Below, one piece after another: positions 34,997 through 43,673 of a stretch of 64,000 nt of DNA. The stretch comes from Cognataquiflexum nitidum. GTDB lineage: Bacteria; Bacteroidota; Bacteroidia; Cytophagales; Cyclobacteriaceae. The translations under genes were made by a program, and so were the position numbers. The notes under the pieces were generated by a model. The model was given only the letters and a program-made list of their open reading frames with translations. It had not been told where the DNA came from and made no database searches. The stretch spans positions 1 through 64,000 of the forward strand of contig NZ_JAKZAM010000026.1 in NCBI RefSeq assembly GCF_022538055.1, read 5' to 3'. Within the stretch, counting starts at the first letter, position 1. Every line of letters begins with the position of its first letter.

Positions 34997-36019
34997 TTAT
35001 GGTTTTTTTTCGAGTTCTTTGATTCTGTCCAAGAGCTCGGGTAGTTTTTTGAAAAGACTGTAAGATTTCAGGAAATCTTTGATATCGTATCCCACATATC
35101 CAAAAAGAGTCTGTCCTGACTTGGTTATATTTTTGGAAACACCCGTATTAGCGCCCACAGTCGTGTTGTCAGCGATTTTTATATGTCCTACTATCCCGGC
35201 CTTTCCTGCAATCATACAGTTTTTTCCTATTTCTGTAGAGCCGGAAATACCCGTTTGGGCTGCTATTACAGTGTTTTCGCCAATAATAACATTATGAGCG
35301 ATTTGGACAAGGTTGTCAATTTTTGCTCCTTTTTTAATCAAAGTAGAACCCATAGTGGCACAATCAACTGTAGTATTGGTACCGATGCTGACATTGTCTT
35401 CTATGACCACATTTCCCAATTGGGGGATTTTTTTAAAAGAACCATCGGGTAAAGGTGCAAATCCGAAACCGTCTCCGCCGATGACAGCCCCCGGATGGAA
35501 TTCACAATTTTCGCCGATCTGCGTATTGTCATAGATTTTGACTCCGGCATGAATGACAGTATTATTCCCGATTTTTACATTGTTTCCGATAAAGGCGTTG
35601 GGGTAGATTTTAACAGAACTGCCTATAATGCAGTTTTTACCCACATATGAAAAAGCTCCTCTGTAATAATTTGCACCTATGGAACTTGTCTCGTCAAAAA
35701 ATGAGGGTTCTTCTATGCCTGATTTGGAGGACTGGACCAACATGGCATAAGCTTCAAGAAGTGTCGTAAAACCTTCATAAGCATTTTTTACTCTTATTAA
35801 GGTTGTACTTAAAGGCTTATTAGGTTCGAAATTTTCAGAAACTATAACTGCGGTTGCTTTGGTTTCATAAATAAATGACTCATACTTTTCATTCGACAAA
35901 AAGCTGATACCCCCCGGTAATCCCTCCTGGATTTTATCCAGCCGGCGTACCTTTAGAGTGTTGTCGCCTTCTACTTTTCCACCTATTAATTCTGCAATTT
36001 GACCGAGAGAAAATTCCAT
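34997..36019 (-). CDS. lpxD: UDP-3-O-acylglucosamine N-acyltransferase
   Basis: 340 residues. The N-terminal uridine-binding domain (residues ~1-100; MEFSLGQIAELIGGKVEGD) is followed by a hexapeptide beta helix (~110-310) with GAVIGGDGFGFAP and the catalytic-histidine region NLVQIAHNVIIGENT. The C-terminal helix ends LPELLDRIKELEKK. It adds the N-linked hydroxyacyl chain in the third lipid A step and heads the lpxD-lpxC/fabZ-lpxA cluster. A weak -7 match (CAAAGTTA at 36039-36046, TAACTTTG on the minus strand) lies just upstream, inside the end of the HD gene. Confidence 0.94.
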   Translation of the reverse strand: MEFSLGQIAELIGGKVEGDNTLKVRRLDKIQEGLPGGISFLSNEKYESFIYETKATAVIVSENFEPNKPLSTTLIRVKNAYEGFTTLLEAYAMLVQSSKSGIEEPSFFDETSSIGANYYRGAFSYVGKNCIIGSSVKIYPNAFIGNNVKIGNNTVIHAGVKIYDNTQIGENCEFHPGAVIGGDGFGFAPLPDGSFKKIPQLGNVVIEDNVSIGTNTTVDCATMGSTLIKKGAKIDNLVQIAHNVIIGENTVIAAQTGISGSTEIGKNCMIAGKAGIVGHIKIADNTTVGANTGVSKNITKSGQTLFGYVGYDIKDFLKSYSLFKKLPELLDRIKELEKKP

Positions 36020-36035
36020 AAATTGGATTTAGAGT

Positions 36036-37274
36036 TTACAAAGTTAAATTTTTGGCGTGACAGATGTAGTGTTTTTTTACAATTTTACTCATTGCCTTGA
36101 TATTTGGAAGATCCGCCGCCAAGGCTACATCAATTATATTGCCTTTTTTTGTCAAAATAAAAATCTGTTCTGTGTTTAAATAGGCATAATTGCTCAAAAC
36201 CCCATGGTTAAAAAAATAGTAAAGATCGTTCTCGGGGATTTGGAGTTTTTTTAGAAGCTTTGATTTTTCTTGTTCAATTTCAGAAATAGAAAATTCATCA
36301 TTTCGTAAGTTTATTTTGAAAAGATTTCTATCAAGAAACATCCGGGATAAATTTTTCAGAATATAGTCATCACTGTTTTTCCAAAGTTTGATGGCGCCCC
36401 AAATATCAAAATCATCAAGCATTAGGAACTTCTCAAGTGGAGTCTCACTGTTTTCAAAATCACCAAGTGTAAAATTCCCCAATAGAAAAAAACAAAGTTC
36501 ATCTGTAGCAATCAGGTTTTCGCCATTTTGCAAAAGATGTTTTGCACGATTGATAAGGCTGATCATCATCTTTTCAGCGCTGACGGTAGTTTTATGAAGG
36601 TAGACCTGCCAATACATCAGCCTTCGGGCACTCAAAAAGTTTTCAATACTGTAAATGCCCTTTTCTTCAATGACGAGTCGATCGTCTCTGATATCCATCA
36701 TTTTGATAATCCTATCAGCACCTATAGCCCCTTCTGATACTCCTGTAAAAAAACAGTCCCTTTGTAAGTAATCAAGTCGGTCAATGTCAAGCTGACTTGA
36801 TACGAGTTGATTGAAAAACTTTCTTTCATATTCTCCTTTGAATATTTTTATGGAGAGATCGAGTTTGTTGCTAAGTTCTTTGTTGAGTTTTTGGATTACA
36901 AGCAGGGATAGTGCTTCATGGGGTATGTTTTTGAGTATGCTGAATTCCAAAGCATGAGAAAACGGGCCGTGCCCAATATCATGCAGCAAAATAGCAATAA
37001 GCCCCGCCTCGTATTCTTCATCACTTATTTCGATACCTTTATGTCTGAGATTATCCAAAGTAATACTCATAAGGTGCATGGCACCGATGGCATGGTGAAA
37101 ACGGGTGTGGAGTGCTCCGGGATAGACATAATCTGTCAAACCCAGTTGCTTGATACGACGTAACCTCTGGAAGTAGGGGTGGTCAATTATGTTAAAAATT
37201 AATTCACTGGGTATGGTGATAAATCCATAAACAGGATCATTCAGAATTTTATGTCGTTTCAATGTCGCTGACAT
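36036..37274 (-). CDS. HD domain phosphohydrolase
   Basis: 412 residues from the ATG at 37274; a longer frame to 37331 would run into the divergent porX start. The HD-domain metal site is complete: TRFHHAIGAMHLM (His), LLHDIGHGPFSHALE (HD), and a later aspartate in SQLDIDRLDYLQRD. This matches the YdhJ/SAMHD1-like family of HD phosphohydrolases related to dGTPases. Substrate is unknown; a nucleotide is likely. TACTTTTG on the minus strand (CAAAAGTA at 37286-37293) is a candidate -7 box. It is adjacent to lpxD by 17 bp. Confidence 0.87.
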   Translation of the reverse strand: MSATLKRHKILNDPVYGFITIPSELIFNIIDHPYFQRLRRIKQLGLTDYVYPGALHTRFHHAIGAMHLMSITLDNLRHKGIEISDEEYEAGLIAILLHDIGHGPFSHALEFSILKNIPHEALSLLVIQKLNKELSNKLDLSIKIFKGEYERKFFNQLVSSQLDIDRLDYLQRDCFFTGVSEGAIGADRIIKMMDIRDDRLVIEEKGIYSIENFLSARRLMYWQVYLHKTTVSAEKMMISLINRAKHLLQNGENLIATDELCFFLLGNFTLGDFENSETPLEKFLMLDDFDIWGAIKLWKNSDDYILKNLSRMFLDRNLFKINLRNDEFSISEIEQEKSKLLKKLQIPENDLYYFFNHGVLSNYAYLNTEQIFILTKKGNIIDVALAADLPNIKAMSKIVKKHYICHAKNLTL

Positions 37275-37325
37275 TTGATAGGTTTCAAAAGTAATTATAA
37301 ATTTAAAAGAAGTAAACCAAATTTT

Positions 37326-38885
37326 ATGCAAAGGTTCAAAATCCTATGGGCGGACGACGAGATAGATCTTCTGAAGCCCCATATTTTATTTTTACAGCAA
37401 AGAGGCTATGAAATATCCACTGTCAACAGTGGTGTAGATGCCATAGAAATGGTAGAGAAGTTCAATTATGACGTGATTTTTTTAGATGAAATGATGCCTG
37501 GGATGACCGGACTGGAGACACTGCAGCAAATCAAAATGCTAAAGCCACAGGTTCCAGTTGTTATGATCACTAAGAGTGAGGAAGAACACATCATGGATGA
37601 TGCCATTGGAGGTAAAATTGCAGATTACCTCATCAAGCCCATCAATCCCAATCAAATCCTATTGTCGGTAAAAAAGATTCTTCAGAATAAGCAGCTGATA
37701 ACCGAAAAAACCAATCTTTCGTACAGGCAGGACTTTATGAATATCAGTATGGCATGTGGTGATGCCTCCACCCACCAAGAATGGACAGACATATACAAAA
37801 GGTTGACATACTGGGAAATGGAAATTGATGAGACCGAAAACAAAAGTATGCAGGACGTTCTCGACACCCAAAAAACAGAAGCCAATGCCGCTTTTGCTAA
37901 ATTCATAAAGAACAATTACGTCGACTGGATCAGTGATCCCAAGTCAGAAAAGCCCATCCTTTCCCATCGCTTGATGGCGGAAAAGGTCTTTCCTCACATC
38001 AGACCCGGCAAACCTCTTTTTTTTGTAGTGATAGACAACCTCCGTCTTGACCAATGGGAAGTAATTAAACCTTTGATTTCGGAATACTTTAATATCTCTG
38101 AGGAAAGTACCTATTTCAGTATTTTACCAACTACCACAGCTTTTGCCAGAAATGCTCTTTTCAGTGGCTTGATGCCTTCTGATATGGCTAGGTTCCATCC
38201 CGAATTGTGGGAAGGGGAAGATACTGATGAGGGGAAAAACAACCACGAGGAGGATTTTCTTTCAGAAAACCTTCATCGGAACAAGTTAAACATTAAATTT
38301 AGTTATAGCAAAATACTGCAGGTATACCAGGGAAAAGCAGCTTTGGACCATTTTCATCAACTATTGAATAACGATCTTATTGTCTTGGTCTACAATTTTG
38401 TGGACATGATGTCGCATGCCCGTACAGATATCAAAATGGTCAGAGAGCTTGCACCTGACGAATCTGCTTACAGGTCTTTGACCAAAAGTTGGTTTGAGCA
38501 TTCCACTCTTTTTGATATGTTTAAAAAGATCCATGCTGCCAAAGCCGATGTGATTATATCAACGGACCACGGTACCAAAAGAGTCAATAAGCCATATAAA
38601 ATTATTGGGGATAAAAATGTAACCACAAATCTGAGATATAAACAAGGCAAAAACCTAAATTTTGAAAGTGGAAAAGTATTTGAGATTTCCCGTCCGGAGG
38701 ATGCAAAGCTTCCTAGATTTAATGTATCGACGAGCTATGTTTTTACTGTTGAAGATTATTTCTTTGCATATCCTAATAATTACAATTATTATGTAAATTA
38801 CTACAAGGATACTTTCCAACACGGAGGTGTATCTCTTGAAGAAATGATAGTTCCATTCATTCGCCTCGAACCAAAGAATATTTAA
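37326..38885 (+). CDS. porX: PorX-type response regulator with PglZ/alkaline phosphatase-like domain
   Basis: 519 residues from the ATG at 37326; an upstream in-frame start at 37275 would overlap the divergent promoter. Residues 1-~120 are a receiver with phospho-acceptor D54 in FLDEMMPGMTG and conserved K in YLIKPINP. A helical linker leads to a PglZ-family phosphatase-fold domain (~205-515). Its metal-site residues are in VVIDNLRLDQW, LPTTTAFARNALFSG (near 269-271), ISTDHGTKR and QHGGVSLEE. This is the architecture of PorX, which with the kinase PorY controls the type IX secretion system. No PorY gene is adjacent; tsaE follows by 6 bp. Confidence 0.93.
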   Translation: MQRFKILWADDEIDLLKPHILFLQQRGYEISTVNSGVDAIEMVEKFNYDVIFLDEMMPGMTGLETLQQIKMLKPQVPVVMITKSEEEHIMDDAIGGKIADYLIKPINPNQILLSVKKILQNKQLITEKTNLSYRQDFMNISMACGDASTHQEWTDIYKRLTYWEMEIDETENKSMQDVLDTQKTEANAAFAKFIKNNYVDWISDPKSEKPILSHRLMAEKVFPHIRPGKPLFFVVIDNLRLDQWEVIKPLISEYFNISEESTYFSILPTTTAFARNALFSGLMPSDMARFHPELWEGEDTDEGKNNHEEDFLSENLHRNKLNIKFSYSKILQVYQGKAALDHFHQLLNNDLIVLVYNFVDMMSHARTDIKMVRELAPDESAYRSLTKSWFEHSTLFDMFKKIHAAKADVIISTDHGTKRVNKPYKIIGDKNVTTNLRYKQGKNLNFESGKVFEISRPEDAKLPRFNVSTSYVFTVEDYFFAYPNNYNYYVNYYKDTFQHGGVSLEEMIVPFIRLEPKNI

Positions 38886-38891
38886 TTAAAT

Positions 38892-39335
38892 TTGGAAAAG
38901 TATTATTGTACTGGCCTAGACAATCTCTCTGAGGCCGCTCTCAGAATAGTTTCCTTTGCCAAGTTTGACAAAATTTGGGTTTTCAAAGGAGATCTTGGCG
39001 CGGGTAAAACAACGATTATCAGGGAGATAGCTAAAATATTTGGAGTGATCGATAGGGTTAATAGTCCCACGTTTTCATTAATCAATGAATACCAAAATAC
39101 CAAAGGCGAAGTGTTTTATCACTTTGATTTTTATAGAGTAGGGAACCCCGAAGAGGCTTTAGAAATTGGAATTGAAGAATATTTTTACAGCGGAAAGTAT
39201 TGTTGGATAGAATGGGCTGAAAAAATCGCAGCCTATATTCCTTCAGATTTTATCCATATCCATATTGATGTGGATGATACAGGAGGAAGAATGATTACCT
39301 TAAACAGGGTTATTAATGGGAAAACAAATGGTTGA
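38892..39335 (+). CDS. tsaE: tRNA threonylcarbamoyladenosine ATPase TsaE
   Basis: 147 residues from a TTG start 6 bp after porX. The P-loop is GDLGAGKTT (33-41); NSPTFSLINEY and HFDFYRVGNPEEA are family signatures, and WIEWAEKI lies near the end. TsaE powers turnover of the TsaBD complex that makes t6A37 in tRNAs reading ANN codons. The last 20 bases overlap the alanine dehydrogenase gene. Confidence 0.93.
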   Translation: MEKYYCTGLDNLSEAALRIVSFAKFDKIWVFKGDLGAGKTTIIREIAKIFGVIDRVNSPTFSLINEYQNTKGEVFYHFDFYRVGNPEEALEIGIEEYFYSGKYCWIEWAEKIAAYIPSDFIHIHIDVDDTGGRMITLNRVINGKTNG

Positions 39336-40530
39336 AATAAGGGAAGAGGTAGGCTTGTATCCAAAAGAAAAAGCAGCCCAAGTCAAGAATTCTCAGAATT
39401 CATTGCTAATTGGAGTGCCGATGGAAACTGCTGCACAAGAAAAAAGAGTAGTGTTGACACCTGATGCAGTCGCTCTTCTTGTCAATAATGGCCAAAGGGT
39501 TTTGGTGGAGTCCAATGCCGGTAAAGAGTCAAAATTTTCAGATAAAGAATATTCCGATGCCGGTGCAAAAGTGGTCTACACTGCCAAAGAAGCTTTTGAT
39601 GCGGAGGTCATAATTAAAGTAGAACCACCTACTGAGGATGAAATCAATAATATGAGGCCAGGCTCATGCTTGATATCTGCGCTGCAGTTGGGGAAGCAAA
39701 ATGCCGATTACATTCATGCGCTTAATAAAAAGAGAATCACTGCGGTATCCTATGAAAATCTTGAGGATAAAGTAGGGGGTATGCCAGTGGTCAGAGCTAT
39801 GAGCGAAATTGCAGGTAGTACCGTCATGCTGATTGCCGCCGAATACCTGAGTAGTGTGAACAATGGGAAGGGTTTGATTATGGGGGGGGTTACCGGGGTT
39901 CCTCCCACCCAAGTGGTCATCGTCGGCGCAGGGACAGTTGCCGAGTATGCTGCAAGGACGGCTTTGGGATTGGGAGCTAGTATCAAAGTTTTTGATAACC
40001 ACATATACAAACTTCGTAGGATAAAACACCTTCTCGGCCAACAGGTATTTACTTCCACAATTGATAATTATACTTTAGGAAACGCAATAAAGGAAGCGGA
40101 TGTAGTCATTGGGGCACTTAGAGCTGAAAAGGGCAGGAATAAAGTAGTAGTGAGCGAAGAAATGGTCGCAGCAATGATGGAGGGCAGTGTCATTATTGAT
40201 GTGTCAATTGATCAGGGGGGCTGTATAGAAACCTCAGAAATGACTTCCCATGATACTCCGACTTTTGTGAAACATGGTATCATCCATTATTGTGTTCCCA
40301 ATATTGCTTCCCGTGTTTCAAGGACAGCTTCTTGCGCTTTGAGCAATATCTTTACTCCCATTTTGTTGCATATGGCTGATTTGGGCGGTGCCGAAGAAAT
40401 GATTTTCAATTATAAATGGTTTATGAAAGGTGTGTATACCTACAGAGGAAGTCTCACCAATGCCTATCTAGCTAGAAAATTTTCCATGACTCACAAAGAA
40501 CTTTTGCTCCTTCTTGCGGCACGGTACTGA
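39316..40530 (+). CDS. ald: alanine dehydrogenase
   Basis: 404 residues. N-terminal substrate region: GVPMETAAQEKRVVLTPDAV. The Rossmann motif is VVIVGAGTVAEYAART (about 196-211), and DVSIDQGGCIETSEMTSHD is the C-terminal signature of alanine dehydrogenase. It converts L-alanine and NAD+ to pyruvate, ammonia and NADH. It overlaps tsaE by 20 bp if ATG 39316 is used; a second ATG at 39328 would cut the overlap to 8 bp. It probably shares the porX-tsaE transcript. Confidence 0.92.
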   Translation: MGKQMVEIREEVGLYPKEKAAQVKNSQNSLLIGVPMETAAQEKRVVLTPDAVALLVNNGQRVLVESNAGKESKFSDKEYSDAGAKVVYTAKEAFDAEVIIKVEPPTEDEINNMRPGSCLISALQLGKQNADYIHALNKKRITAVSYENLEDKVGGMPVVRAMSEIAGSTVMLIAAEYLSSVNNGKGLIMGGVTGVPPTQVVIVGAGTVAEYAARTALGLGASIKVFDNHIYKLRRIKHLLGQQVFTSTIDNYTLGNAIKEADVVIGALRAEKGRNKVVVSEEMVAAMMEGSVIIDVSIDQGGCIETSEMTSHDTPTFVKHGIIHYCVPNIASRVSRTASCALSNIFTPILLHMADLGGAEEMIFNYKWFMKGVYTYRGSLTNAYLARKFSMTHKELLLLLAARY

Positions 40531-40534
40531 AAGC

Positions 40535-40999
40535 TCATTTCTGTTGAAGCATAAATTCCAGGTTTTTGTTGGTTTCTACGAGGTCCTCCATCAGTTTTTT
40601 ATTTTCCTTTCTCAAAGACAGAAGTTCAAAAGCATTTTTGATAACTGTTTTCATGTATTCCTCTTCCCAAGGTTTGGTAAGATAATGGTACACCTGACTT
40701 TTATTGATAGCATCAATTACAGCCTGAATATCTGTATAACCCGTCAAAAGAATCCTGATTGGATCTGGGTATCCTGGAATGATAGATGTTAAAAAATCGA
40801 CTCCTGTTTCATCCGGCATTCTCTGGTCCGTGATAATAATGTCGACATCATTCGATTTTAACACTTCTCTTCCTTCCTCAGCAGATAGTGCAAGATGGAT
40901 TTTGTAATCTTTCCTGAATGTAGCCTTGAAAGCCTGAAGGTTATTTTCTTCATCATCTACATATAAAATCCTTATTTTTTCTTTGGCCGATTCAGACAT
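40535..40999 (-). CDS. single-domain response regulator with coiled-coil tail
   Basis: 154 residues. Receiver domain ~10-125 with acidic pocket VDDEEN, phospho-acceptor D58 in IIITDQRMPD, switch threonine in ILLTGYTD and lysine in LTKPW. The tail (~125-154) is a predicted coiled coil, with no output domain. The LTGYxDIxxVIDAINxxQVY block is the RpfG-type receiver and is shared with the receiver-kinase hybrid at 43666-44754. It may relay phosphate to or from the kinases at 41559-44754. Confidence 0.87.
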   Translation of the reverse strand: MSESAKEKIRILYVDDEENNLQAFKATFRKDYKIHLALSAEEGREVLKSNDVDIIITDQRMPDETGVDFLTSIIPGYPDPIRILLTGYTDIQAVIDAINKSQVYHYLTKPWEEEYMKTVIKNAFELLSLRKENKKLMEDLVETNKNLEFMLQQK

Positions 41000-41558
41000 T
41001 TGGATTTGCTATTAGTGAAACTTTAGGTACAAGTTTAAGTATATATTCAACTTAATGATAATTTTACCCCAAAAAAATTTTTTCTAACAAAGGATTTCTT
41101 CAAATTTCGATATAAAATTCCTTTTTTATAATTTTTTTTACATTTCTCTTATGATTATTGTCTCAATAACATAACTTTACTGATAGTACCCACCCTTATT
41201 GCCTCTACATGAGATTGGCTTCATCGCTTGATTTACTCTTTAAGATTATAATTTTGTTTGGGAAGTTTAAAGCCCCGTCGCTTTGGATGAAGTTCCATAG
41301 CATGTTCTGCAACATTACCAATCTGAAATTTTATTTCAAGGATTTTTGTTTTCAACAATTAAGACGAAAGAAGGACATTTGTCTTTGGAGTCATTTGGAT
41401 ATTTGTTTACAACTTCTATATGACTTGGACAAGGGTGTTTTAAAATGCGGTCTCCAAAGCTTTCAGCCTGTACACCAATTTTCATTTAGAAATAACCTTT
41501 TAGACAAAAAATATATTTTTGGTTTAGAACTGATTTTTCCAAAAAAAACCTTGGTTTT
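41000..41558. other. 559-bp gap between divergent signalling genes
   Basis: It should hold promoters for both neighbours. A plus-strand ORF of 117 codons (41209-41562) has a cysteine- and phenylalanine-rich composition like the antisense shadows of real genes here. The minus strand has a short natural-looking ORF (MKIGVQAESFGDRILKHPC, from 41485) that could continue, after a frameshift, to GNVAEHAMELHPKRRGFKLP. It may be a decayed minus-strand gene. Neither reading is recognised. Confidence 0.4.
41514..41521 (+). promoter_or_regulatory. -7 promoter box of the histidine kinase gene
   Basis: TATTTTTG fits TAnnTTTG and lies ~38 bp before the ATG at 41559. No good -33 box is seen. Confidence 0.45.
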
Positions 41559-43673
41559 ATGATATTAGGACTATTTTCTTTTTTTCTTTTCATGTCTTTT
41601 TCGATAATTCAATTGGACAATACTTCCGGAATGGTTGATATTTCAAAATATGAATTTATGGTGGAAGAATCAGGGAATTCAAAAATTTTGGATGTACTTA
41701 CAAACCCAAATTTTAAATCAATTGAATCAAAAAATCCAAATTTTGGATTAGGTAAACAGTCGGTTTGGTTAAGGTTCGGCGTTGAATTAGCAGCAGACCT
41801 CAAAGAAAAAAAATACCTTTTGATCAACAATCCGAATTTGGATGAGGTTAATTTTTATTTGATCCAAGATGGTCAGGTTATAAGTAATCAGTCAAGTGGC
41901 AGGACTAGGAAATTTAATGAGCGCCTCATTGCTTCTAGGAAATTGATTTTTGAAATTGATACTGAATCAGGCCTTAACTCTGAAATCTACCTTAATATCA
42001 AAAGCAGTGATAAAAAGATCATTTCTGCAAGTATAGCAGATATCCGGACTATCAATCAAGACCTCAATCTTGAAAATTTACTGTTTGGATTATTTACTGG
42101 AATCCTGTTTGGACTCTTTTTTTACAATCTATTTTTGTATTTCTCCCTGAATGACCGTACCTACCTCATTTATGTTACATATATATTTTTGGTTTGGTTG
42201 GGCCAATCTTCTATTCTTGGATATGCGCAAGAACTTCTATGGCCTGATTGGGTATGGCTTAACATGAGATCTAACATAATTTTCTCCGTTTTGGGAAGTG
42301 TAGTTGCCATTTGGTTTGTTCAGTCTTTCCTAAAAACAGGAATGAACCTTCCCAAATTGAATAAAGGTCTATCGGTATTCTATATTGTCTATTCATTTAT
42401 TTTGCTTGCGACGCTATTTGGGTTTCTGACGTCCTCATATGCTGTATTCTTGGTTACCCAAGCACTTGTTATCCCTTATGTATTTATCATGTCACTGTTT
42501 ATACTAAAAAGTGGATTTAAACCTGCAAGATATTTTCTGATAGCTTGGTCAGTCTTCATGGTTGGGATTTTTCTATTTGTGCTGACAGAAATGGGCATTG
42601 TTCTATTTTCTTCAACAAGTTTTTACCTGATGCCATTTGGTGCAGCACTTGGAGTCATCCTTTTGTCATTTGCCTTGGCTGATAGAATAAATGAACAAAA
42701 GAGAGAAAATGAAAAAGAGCAAAGAGAGAAGCTTAAGTTACTTGAAGAACATGAAAGTCGCATAATAGAGCAAAATGAGTTTTTGGAAGAAAAGGTAAAA
42801 CGAAGAACAGAAGAACTTGAACTCACACTTCATAACCTTCAAAATACCCAGACTCAATTGGTCAATCAAGAAAAAATGGCTTCATTGGGACAATTGACTG
42901 CAGGAATTGCCCATGAAATCAACAATCCAATCAACTTTGTAAGTTCAAATATCTCACCGCTCAAAAGAGACATTACAGATTTACTTGAGGTGGTCAATGC
43001 CTATAGAGAAAAAGGGAAGCTTGAATTTTCGGATAATTCTAAAAAGGACCTGCAACAAGTCGAAGAAGACATTGAGTTTGATTACATTCTTAAGGAGATA
43101 GATCAGCTTTTGAGAGGGATGGAGGAAGGCGCCAAAAGGACCGTAGAGATTGTCAAAGGATTACGTCTGTTTTCTAGAGTAGACGAGCAGGATGTCAAAA
43201 GAGTCGATATTCATGATGGGATAAATAGTACCTTGATATTACTCAATAGCTCCATGTCAGGAAAGATTCAGGTCTTAAAAGAATTTGGAATCATTCCTAT
43301 TATTGAATGTCTACCGGGTAAGCTCAACCAAGTATTTATGAATATTATTACCAATGCCATCCATGCTTTGTTGGAAAACCTGAATAAAATTCCTGAACCA
43401 AAAATTACCATTAGGACTAAGCATATTGGCGAAAATATTAGGATTGAAATTGAAGACAATGGGTTTGGAATGCCTGCCAATGTCAAGCAGCGAATTTTTG
43501 AGCCCTTTTTTACAACCAAAGCAGTAGGAAAAGGTACAGGTCTTGGCCTCTCAATTGTCTATACAATCATTGAAAACCACAAAGGCACACTTGAGGTATC
43601 AACAGAACAAGGCAAAGGAACCAATTTTATCATTACCCTTCCAATTTACCAAAATACCCAGCAGAATGACTGA
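41559..43673 (+). CDS. 7TMR-DISM sensor histidine kinase
   Basis: 704 residues. A short N-terminal hydrophobic segment precedes a 7TMR-DISM extracellular domain (~25-165; KQSVWLRFGVELA). Seven membrane helices (~170-385), a coiled coil (~385-430; EKEQREKLKLLEEHESRI) and a histidine kinase core follow. The H-box is GQLTAGIAHEINNPINF with H452. The ATPase domain has NAIHALLEN (N-box), DNGFGMP (G1) and GKGTGLGLSIVYTI (G2). 7TMR-DISM receptors are thought to sense carbohydrates or other small ligands. It overlaps the hybrid gene by 8 bp. Confidence 0.92.
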   Translation: MILGLFSFFLFMSFSIIQLDNTSGMVDISKYEFMVEESGNSKILDVLTNPNFKSIESKNPNFGLGKQSVWLRFGVELAADLKEKKYLLINNPNLDEVNFYLIQDGQVISNQSSGRTRKFNERLIASRKLIFEIDTESGLNSEIYLNIKSSDKKIISASIADIRTINQDLNLENLLFGLFTGILFGLFFYNLFLYFSLNDRTYLIYVTYIFLVWLGQSSILGYAQELLWPDWVWLNMRSNIIFSVLGSVVAIWFVQSFLKTGMNLPKLNKGLSVFYIVYSFILLATLFGFLTSSYAVFLVTQALVIPYVFIMSLFILKSGFKPARYFLIAWSVFMVGIFLFVLTEMGIVLFSSTSFYLMPFGAALGVILLSFALADRINEQKRENEKEQREKLKLLEEHESRIIEQNEFLEEKVKRRTEELELTLHNLQNTQTQLVNQEKMASLGQLTAGIAHEINNPINFVSSNISPLKRDITDLLEVVNAYREKGKLEFSDNSKKDLQQVEEDIEFDYILKEIDQLLRGMEEGAKRTVEIVKGLRLFSRVDEQDVKRVDIHDGINSTLILLNSSMSGKIQVLKEFGIIPIIECLPGKLNQVFMNIITNAIHALLENLNKIPEPKITIRTKHIGENIRIEIEDNGFGMPANVKQRIFEPFFTTKAVGKGTGLGLSIVYTIIENHKGTLEVSTEQGKGTNFIITLPIYQNTQQND

